In this document: in pieces, positions 1 through 7,086 of the stretch
Position numbering within the stretch: position 1 is the first letter of the stretch
How the letters are laid out: the number at the start of each line of letters is the position of its first letter
Source of the DNA: Marivivens sp.
Lineage (GTDB): Bacteria > Pseudomonadota > Alphaproteobacteria > Rhodobacterales > Rhodobacteraceae
NCBI GenBank assembly: GCA_024642115.1
Contig: JAHEBU010000001.1
Coordinates: forward strand, 310,001-374,000
Reading direction: 5' to 3'
Length of the DNA: 64,000 bases
Notes under the pieces: generated by a model
Database searches by the model: none
The model's input: the letters and a program-made list of their open reading frames with translations, nothing else
What the model was told of the DNA's origin: nothing
Made by a program: the position numbers and the translations under genes

Positions 1-183
1 GCGCTGTTGCTGCTGGTCGGCGGGGTGATCGGGGCGCAGATCGGCACCCGGATCGGGGCGCGGATGAAGGCAGAACAACTGCGCATCCTGCTGGCGCTGC
101 TGGTGCTGGCGGTCTGTCTGAAATTGGGGGCGGGATTGCTGATCCGACCTGACGACCTTTATTCGATTGCGACGGCCGGATGA
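1..183 (+). CDS. TauE/SafE family sulfite exporter-type permease, C-terminal part
   Basis: Only the last 60 codons are inside the window; the start lies upstream. The reading frame is open from base 1 to a TGA at 181-183. It shows a hydrophobic segment, a glycine-rich loop with the pattern GAQIGTRIGARMKAEQLR, and a final hydrophobic helix (ILLALLVLAVCLKLGAGLL), which is the usual C-terminal half of the TauE/SafE (DUF81) permease fold. These integral membrane proteins are thought to export sulfite, sulfoacetate or related anions. The next gene starts inside its stop codon (ATGA overlap), so the two are translationally coupled. Confidence 0.75.
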   Translation, partial: ALLLLVGGVIGAQIGTRIGARMKAEQLRILLALLVLAVCLKLGAGLLIRPDDLYSIATAG

Positions 184-935
184 GGCTGCTGGCTCTTCTT
201 CTTTGGCTCGTCATCGGGTCCGCCGCCGCGGCAGAGGAAAAGATCGTACTTGGGCTCAGCCAGGACGAGGTGGCGATCACTGCCAGCTTTAACGGGTCGG
301 ACATCCTGATCTACGGGGCGATCCAGCGGGATTCCCCCGCCCCGACCGACAGTGTCATGGGGATCATCATAACCGTCTCCGGTCCCGCCGCCCCCGTCAC
401 CGTCCGCCGCAAGGAACGGATGTTCGGAATCTGGGTCAACCGCGATTCCGTCAACGTGGACAGCGCGCCGTCGTTCTATGCGGTCGCGGGCAGTGCGCCG
501 CTGAGCCTGATCCTCAAGGATATCGAGGACCTGCGCTACAAGATCACCATCCCCCGGGCGATCCGGTCGGTGGGATCGACCCTCGAAGGGGCGCAGGATT
601 TCACCGACGCCCTGATCCGCATCCGGGCGGGGGACGGTCTGTATCAGGTGCTTGTCAATCAGGTGGACCTGGAAAAACAGACCCTGTTCGACACCCGCAT
701 CGTCCTGCCGTCGAACCTGACCGAGGGGAATTATGATACCCGGATTTTCCTCACCCGGAACGGGACGGTGATCGACCAGTACGACACGATCATCCCGGTC
801 AACAAGGTCGGGCTGGAAAGGTGGCTGTTCAACCTCGCCCATGAGGCACCGGTGTCCTACGGACTGCTGTCGCTGGCGATCGCGGCGGTCGCGGGATGGA
901 TGGCGTCTGCGGTATTTCAGGCGTTAAAGAGATAG
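180..935 (+). CDS. TIGR02186 family protein, exported and C-terminally anchored
   Basis: A 251-residue protein with an N-terminal signal peptide (hydrophobic residues 2-18, then AAAEE) and a C-terminal membrane helix at about residues 225-247 ending in a basic tail. The middle is a soluble, probably periplasmic, beta-rich domain. It resembles the TIGR02186 family of alphaproteobacteria, which is commonly encoded next to a TauE/SafE permease, as here with a 4-base overlap. The pair probably acts together in transport of a sulfur oxyanion across the inner membrane; that is inference from pairing, the biochemical role is not known. The start codon is fixed by the overlap. Confidence 0.7.
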   Translation: MRLLALLLWLVIGSAAAAEEKIVLGLSQDEVAITASFNGSDILIYGAIQRDSPAPTDSVMGIIITVSGPAAPVTVRRKERMFGIWVNRDSVNVDSAPSFYAVAGSAPLSLILKDIEDLRYKITIPRAIRSVGSTLEGAQDFTDALIRIRAGDGLYQVLVNQVDLEKQTLFDTRIVLPSNLTEGNYDTRIFLTRNGTVIDQYDTIIPVNKVGLERWLFNLAHEAPVSYGLLSLAIAAVAGWMASAVFQALKR

Positions 936-1031
936 GCGTTCACGCGTGATCGCGCCACAAGATACTGAACTAAAATACAAATCTCGATATTGGTAGATTA
1001 GTCATGGTGAAGGCGACCGGCCATCGGCCCC

Positions 1032-1760
1032 TTACCCACGTCCGATATAGGGCATCTTGGTCGCCATGATTGTCTGGAATTGCACGTTCACATGCAGCGG
1101 CAGGTCCGCCATTCGCAGAATTGCGTCGGCGACCAGTTCCACCTCGATCATCGGCGGTGCCGGTTTGCCTTCGGCGCGGGCGCGGTCCGCCAACGCCTCG
1201 AGCATGTCTGTCCGCGCATTGCCGATGTCGATCTGGCTACATGCTATGTCAAAGGGCCGCCCGTCGAGCGAGAGCGTCTTGGTCAGCCCCGTCACCCCAT
1301 GTTTGGTGGTGGTATAGGTCGTTGACCCCTCGCGCGGGGTGTGGGCGGAAATCGAGCCGTTGTTGATGATCCGCCCGCCTTGGGGGGTCTGACGCCGCAT
1401 CTGCCCAAAGGCGGCACGGGCGCACAGGAACATGCCTGTCAAATTCACCGCCACGGCGTCCATCCAGTCGGACACCGGAATTTCGTCGATCGGCGCGGCG
1501 GGGGTAAAGATGCCGGCATTGTTGAACAGAACGTCCAGCCGCCCTGCCCGTGCTGCGAACCTGTCGAACGCCGCAGTCACCCCGTCCGGGTCGGTCACAT
1601 CGCAGGGCAGCGGGATGGCCCCGGCCTGTCCTGCCGCCAGTTCCGCGATCCGGTCGGCGCGGCGGGCGATCAGGCCCACGGTCCAGCCGGCGTCCAGAAA
1701 CACTTGCGCCGTTGCAGCCCCGATGCCGCTGCTGGCCCCGGTTATGATGATCGTTTTCAT
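1032..1760 (-). CDS. SDR family NAD(P)-dependent oxidoreductase
   Basis: A 242-residue classical short-chain dehydrogenase. The cofactor motif TGASSGIG lies at residues 7-14, the structural motif NNAG at 80-83, the catalytic serine in NGSIS at about 134-138, and the YxxxK pair at Tyr149 and Lys153. Length and motif order are normal for the family. The start is the ATG at 1760, which overlaps the stop of the upstream helicase gene by four bases; a longer upstream frame is only the shadow of that gene. The substrate cannot be told from sequence. It is probably cotranscribed with the helicase, though no functional link is obvious. Confidence 0.85.
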   Translation of the reverse strand: MKTIIITGASSGIGAATAQVFLDAGWTVGLIARRADRIAELAAGQAGAIPLPCDVTDPDGVTAAFDRFAARAGRLDVLFNNAGIFTPAAPIDEIPVSDWMDAVAVNLTGMFLCARAAFGQMRRQTPQGGRIINNGSISAHTPREGSTTYTTTKHGVTGLTKTLSLDGRPFDIACSQIDIGNARTDMLEALADRARAEGKPAPPMIEVELVADAILRMADLPLHVNVQFQTIMATKMPYIGRG

Positions 1761-3298
1761 CCCTCGTCCTCTGCCTTGAGTTCCAGTGGCACGCTGTCGG
1801 GTCGCAGGTCGTCGATCCCGAGTTCGGAAGTCGGACGTCCCAGACGGTTCCGCACAACCCAGCGCAATTCCCGTTCGGCGCGAGTGATCGCCACATAGGT
1901 AAGACGTTTCCACAAGGGTTGTCCTGCCTCGACCCGGCCCATCTGGCTGGCGACATAGATGTCCGGCGCAAAGACCTGCACGGTGTCCCATTGCGACCCC
2001 TGCGCCTTGTGAATGGTCACAGCCGCACCATGCAGGAACGTGGCGCCCATGCGGGCGGCATAGGGGATGAAGGGTTCGGCGTCGCCTTCCTGTTCGATCT
2101 TGACGATGCTGGCGGCGCTGACCTGCGGGTCCTCTGCCCCGATGACGTGCAGGCGGCTGAAGCCGGCGCGGTTGCCGGGGCCAAGGTAGATGACCTGCGC
2201 GCCCTTGATCAGCCCCCGCGCCTCGAGATCGAGCCGTTTCTTGCGGTGCTTGAGCGGCAGTTCGATGCCGTCGCAGATCAGCGGCTCGCCGGGAAGCAAC
2301 GCGTCGACGGGCGCGCCAAAGGCGGCGCGAAAGGCGTGGATCAGCCGGATGCGGGTGGCGTTGCGCCAGACCAGAACCGGCGATCGGGCCATCAGGTCCG
2401 CCTCGACCCGTTCGGCCATGACGACGCGGTCGTCGCGGCGGGCGGCGTCGGCCACCATCTGTTCAAAGTCGTGAAAGCCCAGCGCGGGATCGGCCAGCGC
2501 ATGGGCCAGATCAAGGATCGGGTTGCCCGCGTCCTGCCGGTGGATGCGGCTGAGCGTCAGGGTGCGCGCGGCGGGGAGGGTTTCGAACACCATCCCGCCG
2601 CCTTCCTCGCCTTTGGATTTAACAGGGGGCAGCTGGGCGGGGTCACCGAACAGCAGAAGAGTTGGAAAGATTTCCTGCAAATCCGCGAACTGGCGGGCGT
2701 CAAGCATCGAGCTTTCATCGACAAAACCGATGTCGAGCGGTTCTTCGCGCCGTTTCCAGCCGGTGATGAAATCGGACCCGCGCAAGCCTGCCGAGGCAAG
2801 CGCGGCGGGGATCGACGTATTGATCTGATAGGACGCCCAGGCGCGGTCGAGCTGCACATCCGTCAGCCCGTCGATGGTGGGCCGTTCGCCCTGCCCCGCC
2901 AGCCATTCGGCCACCTTTTCATATTCGGGGTCATAGACGGGCGTATAGAGGATGCGGTGGATCGTCGTCGCAGGCACGCCCCGGTTGCGCAGGACCGACG
3001 CGGCCTTGTTCGTGGGCGCGAGGATGGCGAGCGTGCGCCGTTCGCGTTTCTTGCGGCTTTCGAAATCGCCCGAGACGATTTCCACCCCCGCCTCTTTGAG
3101 CGCGTGGAACAAGGCGGCCAGCAGCATCGTCTTGCCCGATCCGGCCTTGCCCACGACGGCCAGAACCGAACTGGCGTCCGATTGCGGCGGTTGCAGCAGG
3201 TCGTCGTCCATATCGACGCCCGCCTGCCGCAGGGCGACCGAAATGGCATCCCAGGCTTCGGCCTGATCGGGGGAAAAGGTGAGGGCGGGGACAGACAT
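1757..3298 (-). CDS. ATP-dependent RecD-like DNA helicase
   Basis: A 513-residue superfamily 1 helicase. Motif I (Walker A, GKAGSGKT) is at residues 50-57. Further along are the motif Ia region LAPTNKAA, the Walker B-like FVDESSML, motif III LFGDPAQLPPV, motif V VTIHKAQGSQWDTV and motif VI YVAITRAERELRW. This order matches RecD/RecD2-like and Dda-type 5'-3' helicases, but the protein is shorter than RecD2 and lacks a long N-terminal domain. It probably unwinds DNA during repair or replication restart. The next gene overlaps its stop codon. The start is the ATG at 3298, just before the conserved FSPDQ.AA motif. Confidence 0.88.
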   Translation of the reverse strand: MSVPALTFSPDQAEAWDAISVALRQAGVDMDDDLLQPPQSDASSVLAVVGKAGSGKTMLLAALFHALKEAGVEIVSGDFESRKKRERRTLAILAPTNKAASVLRNRGVPATTIHRILYTPVYDPEYEKVAEWLAGQGERPTIDGLTDVQLDRAWASYQINTSIPAALASAGLRGSDFITGWKRREEPLDIGFVDESSMLDARQFADLQEIFPTLLLFGDPAQLPPVKSKGEEGGGMVFETLPAARTLTLSRIHRQDAGNPILDLAHALADPALGFHDFEQMVADAARRDDRVVMAERVEADLMARSPVLVWRNATRIRLIHAFRAAFGAPVDALLPGEPLICDGIELPLKHRKKRLDLEARGLIKGAQVIYLGPGNRAGFSRLHVIGAEDPQVSAASIVKIEQEGDAEPFIPYAARMGATFLHGAAVTIHKAQGSQWDTVQVFAPDIYVASQMGRVEAGQPLWKRLTYVAITRAERELRWVVRNRLGRPTSELGIDDLRPDSVPLELKAEDEG

Positions 3299-3338
3299 GG
3301 GCGGACCCTATCCGCCCCGCGCGGCAGGGGCCAGAGGA

Positions 3339-3971
3339 TCAGGCGGTCAGGCGCATCGGTTCCGGCTGACCGAGCGAGCGTTCGAACCACGCCTCGGACA
3401 CGTCCGACGACAGGCCAGCGCGGCGCAGGACGCGGGCGCGGTTATCTTCAGTATAATCCCAGAGCCCGACGCTGATCTGGTCGCGCCCCTGCCCCTGTCC
3501 GCCCAGCACCGTGGGCGAGGCGCCGATCAGCCGGTAGATCCGCACCATCCGCGCATCGAACACACCGACAAAGTGGGTCAGGCTGTAGTTGCGCATCAGT
3601 TCCCCCCCGCCCAGCATCAGGGCCGCCGCGACCCGGCTTTCAGCGGACTGGTTCAGACAGAAGCGCGTACATTCCCAGATCAGCGGACTGCGGATTTCGA
3701 CACCGTCAGTCAGGTGCAGGAAATGGTCGTTGACCATCGTCTGTCCCGTGGTGGGCAGAAACCGCATGGACCCGCCATGTGTCCCGTCCGGCTGCTGCCA
3801 GATCACATAGAGCGGGTTCAGGTCGTCATACCCGTCCCGTTCATGCCCGTTGGCATCCACGCTCACGTCCCAGCCCAGTCGGTCGTGGAACTGAATGGCC
3901 CGGTCGCGGAACATGGAATCGCGCAGGCGCGGATGAAGGTCGAGGTCAGTTCCGTAGAGATAGCGCAGCAT
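3339..3971 (-). CDS. luxI: acyl-homoserine-lactone synthase (LuxI family)
   Basis: A 210-residue LuxI-type autoinducer synthase, the normal length. The conserved N-terminal features are present: Arg/Phe in the RDSMFRDRAIQFHDRLGW stretch, the D.YD.L core in DGYDDLNPLYVIW, the Arg in GGSMRFLPTTG and the IWECTRFC motif. These enzymes make N-acyl-homoserine lactones from S-adenosylmethionine and an acyl-ACP. It lies 96 bases downstream of luxR on the same strand, so the pair forms a standard quorum-sensing cassette. The acyl chain length cannot be predicted from this reading. No perfect 20-bp lux box was found in front of it. Confidence 0.92.
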   Translation of the reverse strand: MLRYLYGTDLDLHPRLRDSMFRDRAIQFHDRLGWDVSVDANGHERDGYDDLNPLYVIWQQPDGTHGGSMRFLPTTGQTMVNDHFLHLTDGVEIRSPLIWECTRFCLNQSAESRVAAALMLGGGELMRNYSLTHFVGVFDARMVRIYRLIGASPTVLGGQGQGRDQISVGLWDYTEDNRARVLRRAGLSSDVSEAWFERSLGQPEPMRLTA

Positions 3972-4067
3972 CCTGGTGTTCCCTGTCCATCGGTTCGATG
4001 GGGGAACGCTAGATCAAGGATGGTTAATAGAGGTTGAGCGCCCCGGTTCGAAAGGGTTAGCGAGGTG

Positions 4068-4853
4068 TTAAACGGCGATCCGCGCCTGAGCCTGATCCCG
4101 CCCCGGCCAATCGCCAGCGGCGGCCCGTGCGGCCCCCCCGACGACGATCAACCCTTCGCTGAGCGCGCGGGCGACGGCGTGGGTGGTGTTCATCGCCCCC
4201 AGCTTGAATCGCGCGCTTTCGATATAGGCCCGCAGCGTGTGTTCCGAGATATCGAGCATGTCCGCCACCTGCCCCCGCCCATAGCCCATCGCCAGATAGG
4301 TCAGCGCGTCGATTTCGCGGGGCGACAAGGATTTGGCCGGTTCCGGCGTCCGCTTTTTTTCAAATTCCAGCGCCTTGTGGTTGAAGTAGTGGGCGATCAG
4401 GATGAGGTCGCGCTGGTTGGTTTTGGTAAAGGCGGCCCAGACAGCATCGTCGCAATTGTGCGAGGCGGTAAAAAGCGCGAATTGCCCGTTGGGGCCGCGG
4501 ATCGGGATTGAAAAGCCCTGATTGCCGACCCCGTGGGCAATGGCATCTTTCTGGAATGCGCGGGCCGCCTTGGACGACCAGTCGAGCCGTTTCCAGTCAA
4601 CGGGGTGAAACCGCTGGAAACAGCCGATGACGACGGGGTCTATGCGCAGGTAGTCATGATCGACATAGTGCTGCACCCAAGCGGGCGGATAGGTGCCACA
4701 CCCATACTGTTCGCCATCCGAACTGACCCAGTGATAGACGATGTGGTCGATCTGGTAGTGATCCCGCAAGCCGATGATGCAGGACTGGATATCCTCAAGC
4801 CCGGCGGCCCGTTCCAAATTCTCCAAAAACTCTTCGAGTTGCAAAGACGTCAC
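4068..4853 (-). CDS. luxR: LuxR family autoinducer-binding transcriptional regulator
   Basis: About 261 residues. The N-terminal two thirds match the autoinducer-binding domain (YHWVSSDGEQYGCGTYP, HYVDHDYLRIDPV, PVDW with the conserved Tyr, Asp and Trp). The C-terminal domain is a LuxR-type helix-turn-helix: SLSPREIDALTYLAMG, then VADMLDISEHTLRAYI and KLGAMNTTHAVARAL. It should bind the signal made by the neighbouring LuxI and control transcription. The start is uncertain: a GTG at 4853 or a TTG at 4844, the latter with GGGGAG eight bases upstream. Both lie inside the preceding short ORF, which argues for translational coupling. Confidence 0.9.
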   Translation of the reverse strand: MTSLQLEEFLENLERAAGLEDIQSCIIGLRDHYQIDHIVYHWVSSDGEQYGCGTYPPAWVQHYVDHDYLRIDPVVIGCFQRFHPVDWKRLDWSSKAARAFQKDAIAHGVGNQGFSIPIRGPNGQFALFTASHNCDDAVWAAFTKTNQRDLILIAHYFNHKALEFEKKRTPEPAKSLSPREIDALTYLAMGYGRGQVADMLDISEHTLRAYIESARFKLGAMNTTHAVARALSEGLIVVGGAARAAAGDWPGRDQAQARIAV

Positions 4854-5010
4854 TCCCCACCGCGAACGGTGTTCCCTCACTAGAGGATTCGATTTCGGTC
4901 CGGGCGACCAGCATGGTCTCATTCAGGTGGTCGGCCAGTTCTGGCAGATCGTTCTGAAGCGCGAACGTGCGAATGTCGGCAAGGACGTCGATGATCCAGT
5001 TTTTTCCCAT
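4795..5010 (-). CDS. short conserved ORF upstream of and overlapping luxR
   Basis: A 71-residue reading frame from the ATG at 5010, with GAGGG four bases upstream, that runs about 50-60 bases into luxR in another frame. The first 40 residues (MGKNWIIDVLADIRTFA, then LADHLNETMLVARTEI) look like a real small alpha-helical protein, and a similar short protein upstream of luxR is, from memory, seen in other Rhodobacteraceae. The tail after about residue 45, where it overlaps luxR, is of lower quality. Function unknown; it could couple translation to luxR or modulate the regulator. A longer start at 5031 is possible but has a poorer ribosome binding site. Confidence 0.6.
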   Translation of the reverse strand: MGKNWIIDVLADIRTFALQNDLPELADHLNETMLVARTEIESSSEGTPFAVGSDVFATRRVFGEFGTGRRA

Positions 5011-5160
5011 TTCACCCTCATGAGGAAGCATTAACGAAGTCTTAACAACTCATGGTAGCACGAGGTGGATTAACAAAATATTCGCTGCTTTACCCCCCCC
5101 AGAAATGGGGAGGCTGTCGGCAGCAAGGCCCTGATTGAACAAGAGTGAGGCCCACAAAAC

Positions 5161-5189
5161 GATGCCCCCCGGGATCACCGGAGGGCATC
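5161..5189 (-). terminator. hairpin terminator downstream of ccrA
   Basis: A 12-bp stem (GATGCCCCCCGG against CCGGAGGGCATC, one wobble pair) with a 5-base loop sits 29 bases beyond the ccrA stop. On the minus strand it is followed by GTTTTGT, a short T-rich tract. Position and shape fit a rho-independent terminator for ccrA. Confidence 0.6.
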
Positions 5190-5217
5190 ACGCCTTGGGA
5201 GCGTGGAGGAACTGGGG

Positions 5218-6504
5218 TCACCGAGATTCGGCGAGAGCGTCGTCAAAGGTGCGCAAGCCCGTCGTGGGCGCCTGAACCAGCACGGCCATATTGCCGGGCT
5301 TGTGTTCATTGCGCCGCATCTTGGTATGCGCGGCGGGGATCTGATCCCAGCCGAACACTTCGGACATGCAGGGGTCAAGCCGCCGTTCCACCATCAACTG
5401 GTTGGCCTGCGACGCCTGTTTGAGGTTGGCAAAGTGGCTGCCCTGCACCCGCTTTTGATGCATCCACAGATAGCGCGCGTCCATCGTCAGGTTATAGCCG
5501 GTGGTGCCAGCGCAGATCACGACCATCCCGCCCCGTTTCACCACAAAGACGCTGACCGGGAACGTCGCCTCGCCGGGGTGTTCAAACACCATGTCGACGT
5601 TGTTGCCCTTGCCGGTGATGTCCCAGATCGCCTTGCCGAATTTGCGGACCTCGGCGAACCACTCCTTGTATTCGGGGGTGTTGACCGTGGGCATTTGCCC
5701 CCAGCATTTGAAATCGTTGCGGTTGATGACGCCCTTGGCCCCCAGCGACATGACAAACTCGCGCTTGCTCTCGTCGCTGATGACGCCGATCGCGTTGGCC
5801 CCGGCGGTGTTGATGAGCTGGATTGCATAGGACCCAAGGCCGCCCGACGCCCCCCAGACCAGCACGTTCATGCCGGGCTTCAATTCATGCGGTTCGTGCC
5901 CGAACAGCATCCGGTAGGCCGTGGCAAGCGTCAGGGTGTAGCAGGCCGACTCCTCCCATGTCAGATGCTTGGGCCGGTGCATGAGCTGCTGCGACTGGAC
6001 GCAGGTGAACTGGGCAAACGACCCATCGGGGGTTTCATAGCCCCAGATCCGCTGGCTGGGCGAAAACATCGGATCTCCGCCGTTGCAGTGTTCGTCGTCG
6101 CCGTCATCCTGATTGCAATGGATGACAACCTCGTCCCCCACCTTCCAGCGTTTGACCTTGTCCCCCACGGCCCAGACGATGCCGGACGCGTCCGAGCCCG
6201 CGATGTGATAGGGGGCGCCGTGCACGTCAAAGGGGCTGATCGGGATGCCAAGACCGGCCCAGACGCCGTTGTAATTGACGCCGGCGGCCATGACCATGAC
6301 GACCACTTCGTCACTGGCGGGACGGGGGCAATCGACCACCTCGACCTGAAACGCCTGTTCGGGTTCGCCATGACGTTCGCGGCGGATCGTCCAGGCGTAC
6401 ATCTGTGCGGGTAGATGACCCAGCGGGGGCATTTCCCCCACGGCATACAGGTCTTTCCTGGCCGCGGCGGTGACCGCGTCGGGGGTCGTCAGATCAAGGG
6501 ACAT
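5218..6504 (-). CDS. ccrA: crotonyl-CoA carboxylase/reductase
   Basis: A 428-residue medium-chain dehydrogenase/reductase that reductively carboxylates crotonyl-CoA to (2S)-ethylmalonyl-CoA with NADPH and CO2, the key step of the ethylmalonyl-CoA pathway. Diagnostic stretches are the long N-terminal extension ending in PPLGHLPAQMYAW, the GVNYNGVWAGLG motif, HCNQDDGDDEHCNGGDPMFSPSQRIWGYETPDGSFAQF, and the nucleotide-binding VLVWGASGGLGSYA. Length is normal. The start chosen is the ATG at 6504, preceded by GGAGAG five bases upstream, rather than a slightly longer frame at 6516. The next step, ethylmalonyl-CoA mutase, is encoded 2 kb away on the other strand. Ethylmalonyl-CoA/methylmalonyl-CoA epimerase is not in the window. 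Confidence 0.96.
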   Translation of the reverse strand: MSLDLTTPDAVTAAARKDLYAVGEMPPLGHLPAQMYAWTIRRERHGEPEQAFQVEVVDCPRPASDEVVVMVMAAGVNYNGVWAGLGIPISPFDVHGAPYHIAGSDASGIVWAVGDKVKRWKVGDEVVIHCNQDDGDDEHCNGGDPMFSPSQRIWGYETPDGSFAQFTCVQSQQLMHRPKHLTWEESACYTLTLATAYRMLFGHEPHELKPGMNVLVWGASGGLGSYAIQLINTAGANAIGVISDESKREFVMSLGAKGVINRNDFKCWGQMPTVNTPEYKEWFAEVRKFGKAIWDITGKGNNVDMVFEHPGEATFPVSVFVVKRGGMVVICAGTTGYNLTMDARYLWMHQKRVQGSHFANLKQASQANQLMVERRLDPCMSEVFGWDQIPAAHTKMRRNEHKPGNMAVLVQAPTTGLRTFDDALAESR

Positions 6505-6577
6505 TGGGCTCTCCATCAGGGCGGGTCCAGAAATTGCCGCGTTGCAGAATCAACGCGTTCCCCAGATGGATAAAATC

Positions 6578-6652
6578 GGGCGAGCAACAATGCAATAGTT
6601 TTGGCAGACATTTTGTAATTTTATGTCTGCCGCGTCGCAGCGTTGCTCGCCC
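6578..6652. repeat. nested inverted repeats between a lipoprotein gene and ccrA
   Basis: An outer perfect 11-bp inverted repeat (GGGCGAGCAAC at 6578-6588 and its complement at 6642-6652) encloses an inner perfect 9-bp one (GGCAGACAT at 6603-6611 and its complement at 6623-6631) with an AT-rich loop. It begins 10 bases beyond the stop of the lipoprotein gene and lies 74 bases before ccrA. On the minus strand the outer stem is followed by GATTTTAT. It may act as a terminator/attenuator, as a repressor site for ccrA, or both. Confidence 0.7.
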
Positions 6653-6662
6653 TGTGGCCCTG

Positions 6663-7016
6663 TCAGCGGACGGTGTAGGTGCCGACCTGACAGACGTTGA
6701 TGTTGCTTTCGGTGATGTAGGTTCCGTCCTGGAATTCGATCTTGAAGTCGAAATTACAGTAGCCGGTGCCATCGTCAAAGTTGATGTTGACCGACCGACC
6801 CGAGGGCAGGACCTGATTGCCAAGGATATCTTCCTGCCAATCGGCAGTGCCAACGTTTGACCCGTAGAAGCGGTAGATGGTGCGCCCCGTCTGGTTGACG
6901 ATCAGCACGTTCCGGTCGGCGGTGGACACAACCCTGGTGGTTGTCGTGGTTGCGGTATCGCAAGCGCTCAGGTTCAGACCGATCAGGGCGGCCGCAACAA
7001 TTGTTCGAATATTCAA
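6663..7016 (-). CDS. small lipoprotein of unknown function
   Basis: A 117-residue protein starting at a TTG with GAGGG eight bases upstream. The N-terminus is a lipoprotein signal with a lipobox-like LNLSAC, so the mature protein would begin at Cys19 and be membrane-anchored. A threonine-rich linker (TATTTTTRVVST) follows, then a soluble domain with conserved-looking aromatic residues (IYRFYGSNVG.ADWQEDILG, a cysteine in GTGYCNFDFKIEFQDG and another near the C-terminus, possibly a disulfide). I do not recognise the family. It lies between ccrA and an acyltransferase gene on the same strand. Confidence 0.65.
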   Translation of the reverse strand: MNIRTIVAAALIGLNLSACDTATTTTTRVVSTADRNVLIVNQTGRTIYRFYGSNVGTADWQEDILGNQVLPSGRSVNINFDDGTGYCNFDFKIEFQDGTYITESNINVCQVGTYTVR

Positions 7017-7086
7017 GGTAGTACCCTCTGTGAAAAGCGGGGCAGAATAGCCCGGTGCCTGACGCTACTCACGGTTTGGTGAATTC

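Noticed and set aside
1919-3475. A 518-codon open frame on the plus strand opposite the RecD-like helicase
   Set aside because: It is the mirror of the helicase codons in GC-rich DNA; the translation is low in recognisable motifs, whereas the minus strand holds every helicase motif.
3972-4067. A lux box between luxR and luxI, with the small inverted repeat CCATCG-GTT-CGATGG at 3987-4001
   Set aside because: The repeat is only 6 bp per arm and does not fit the 20-bp lux-box pattern; it may be functional but I cannot support calling it a LuxR site.
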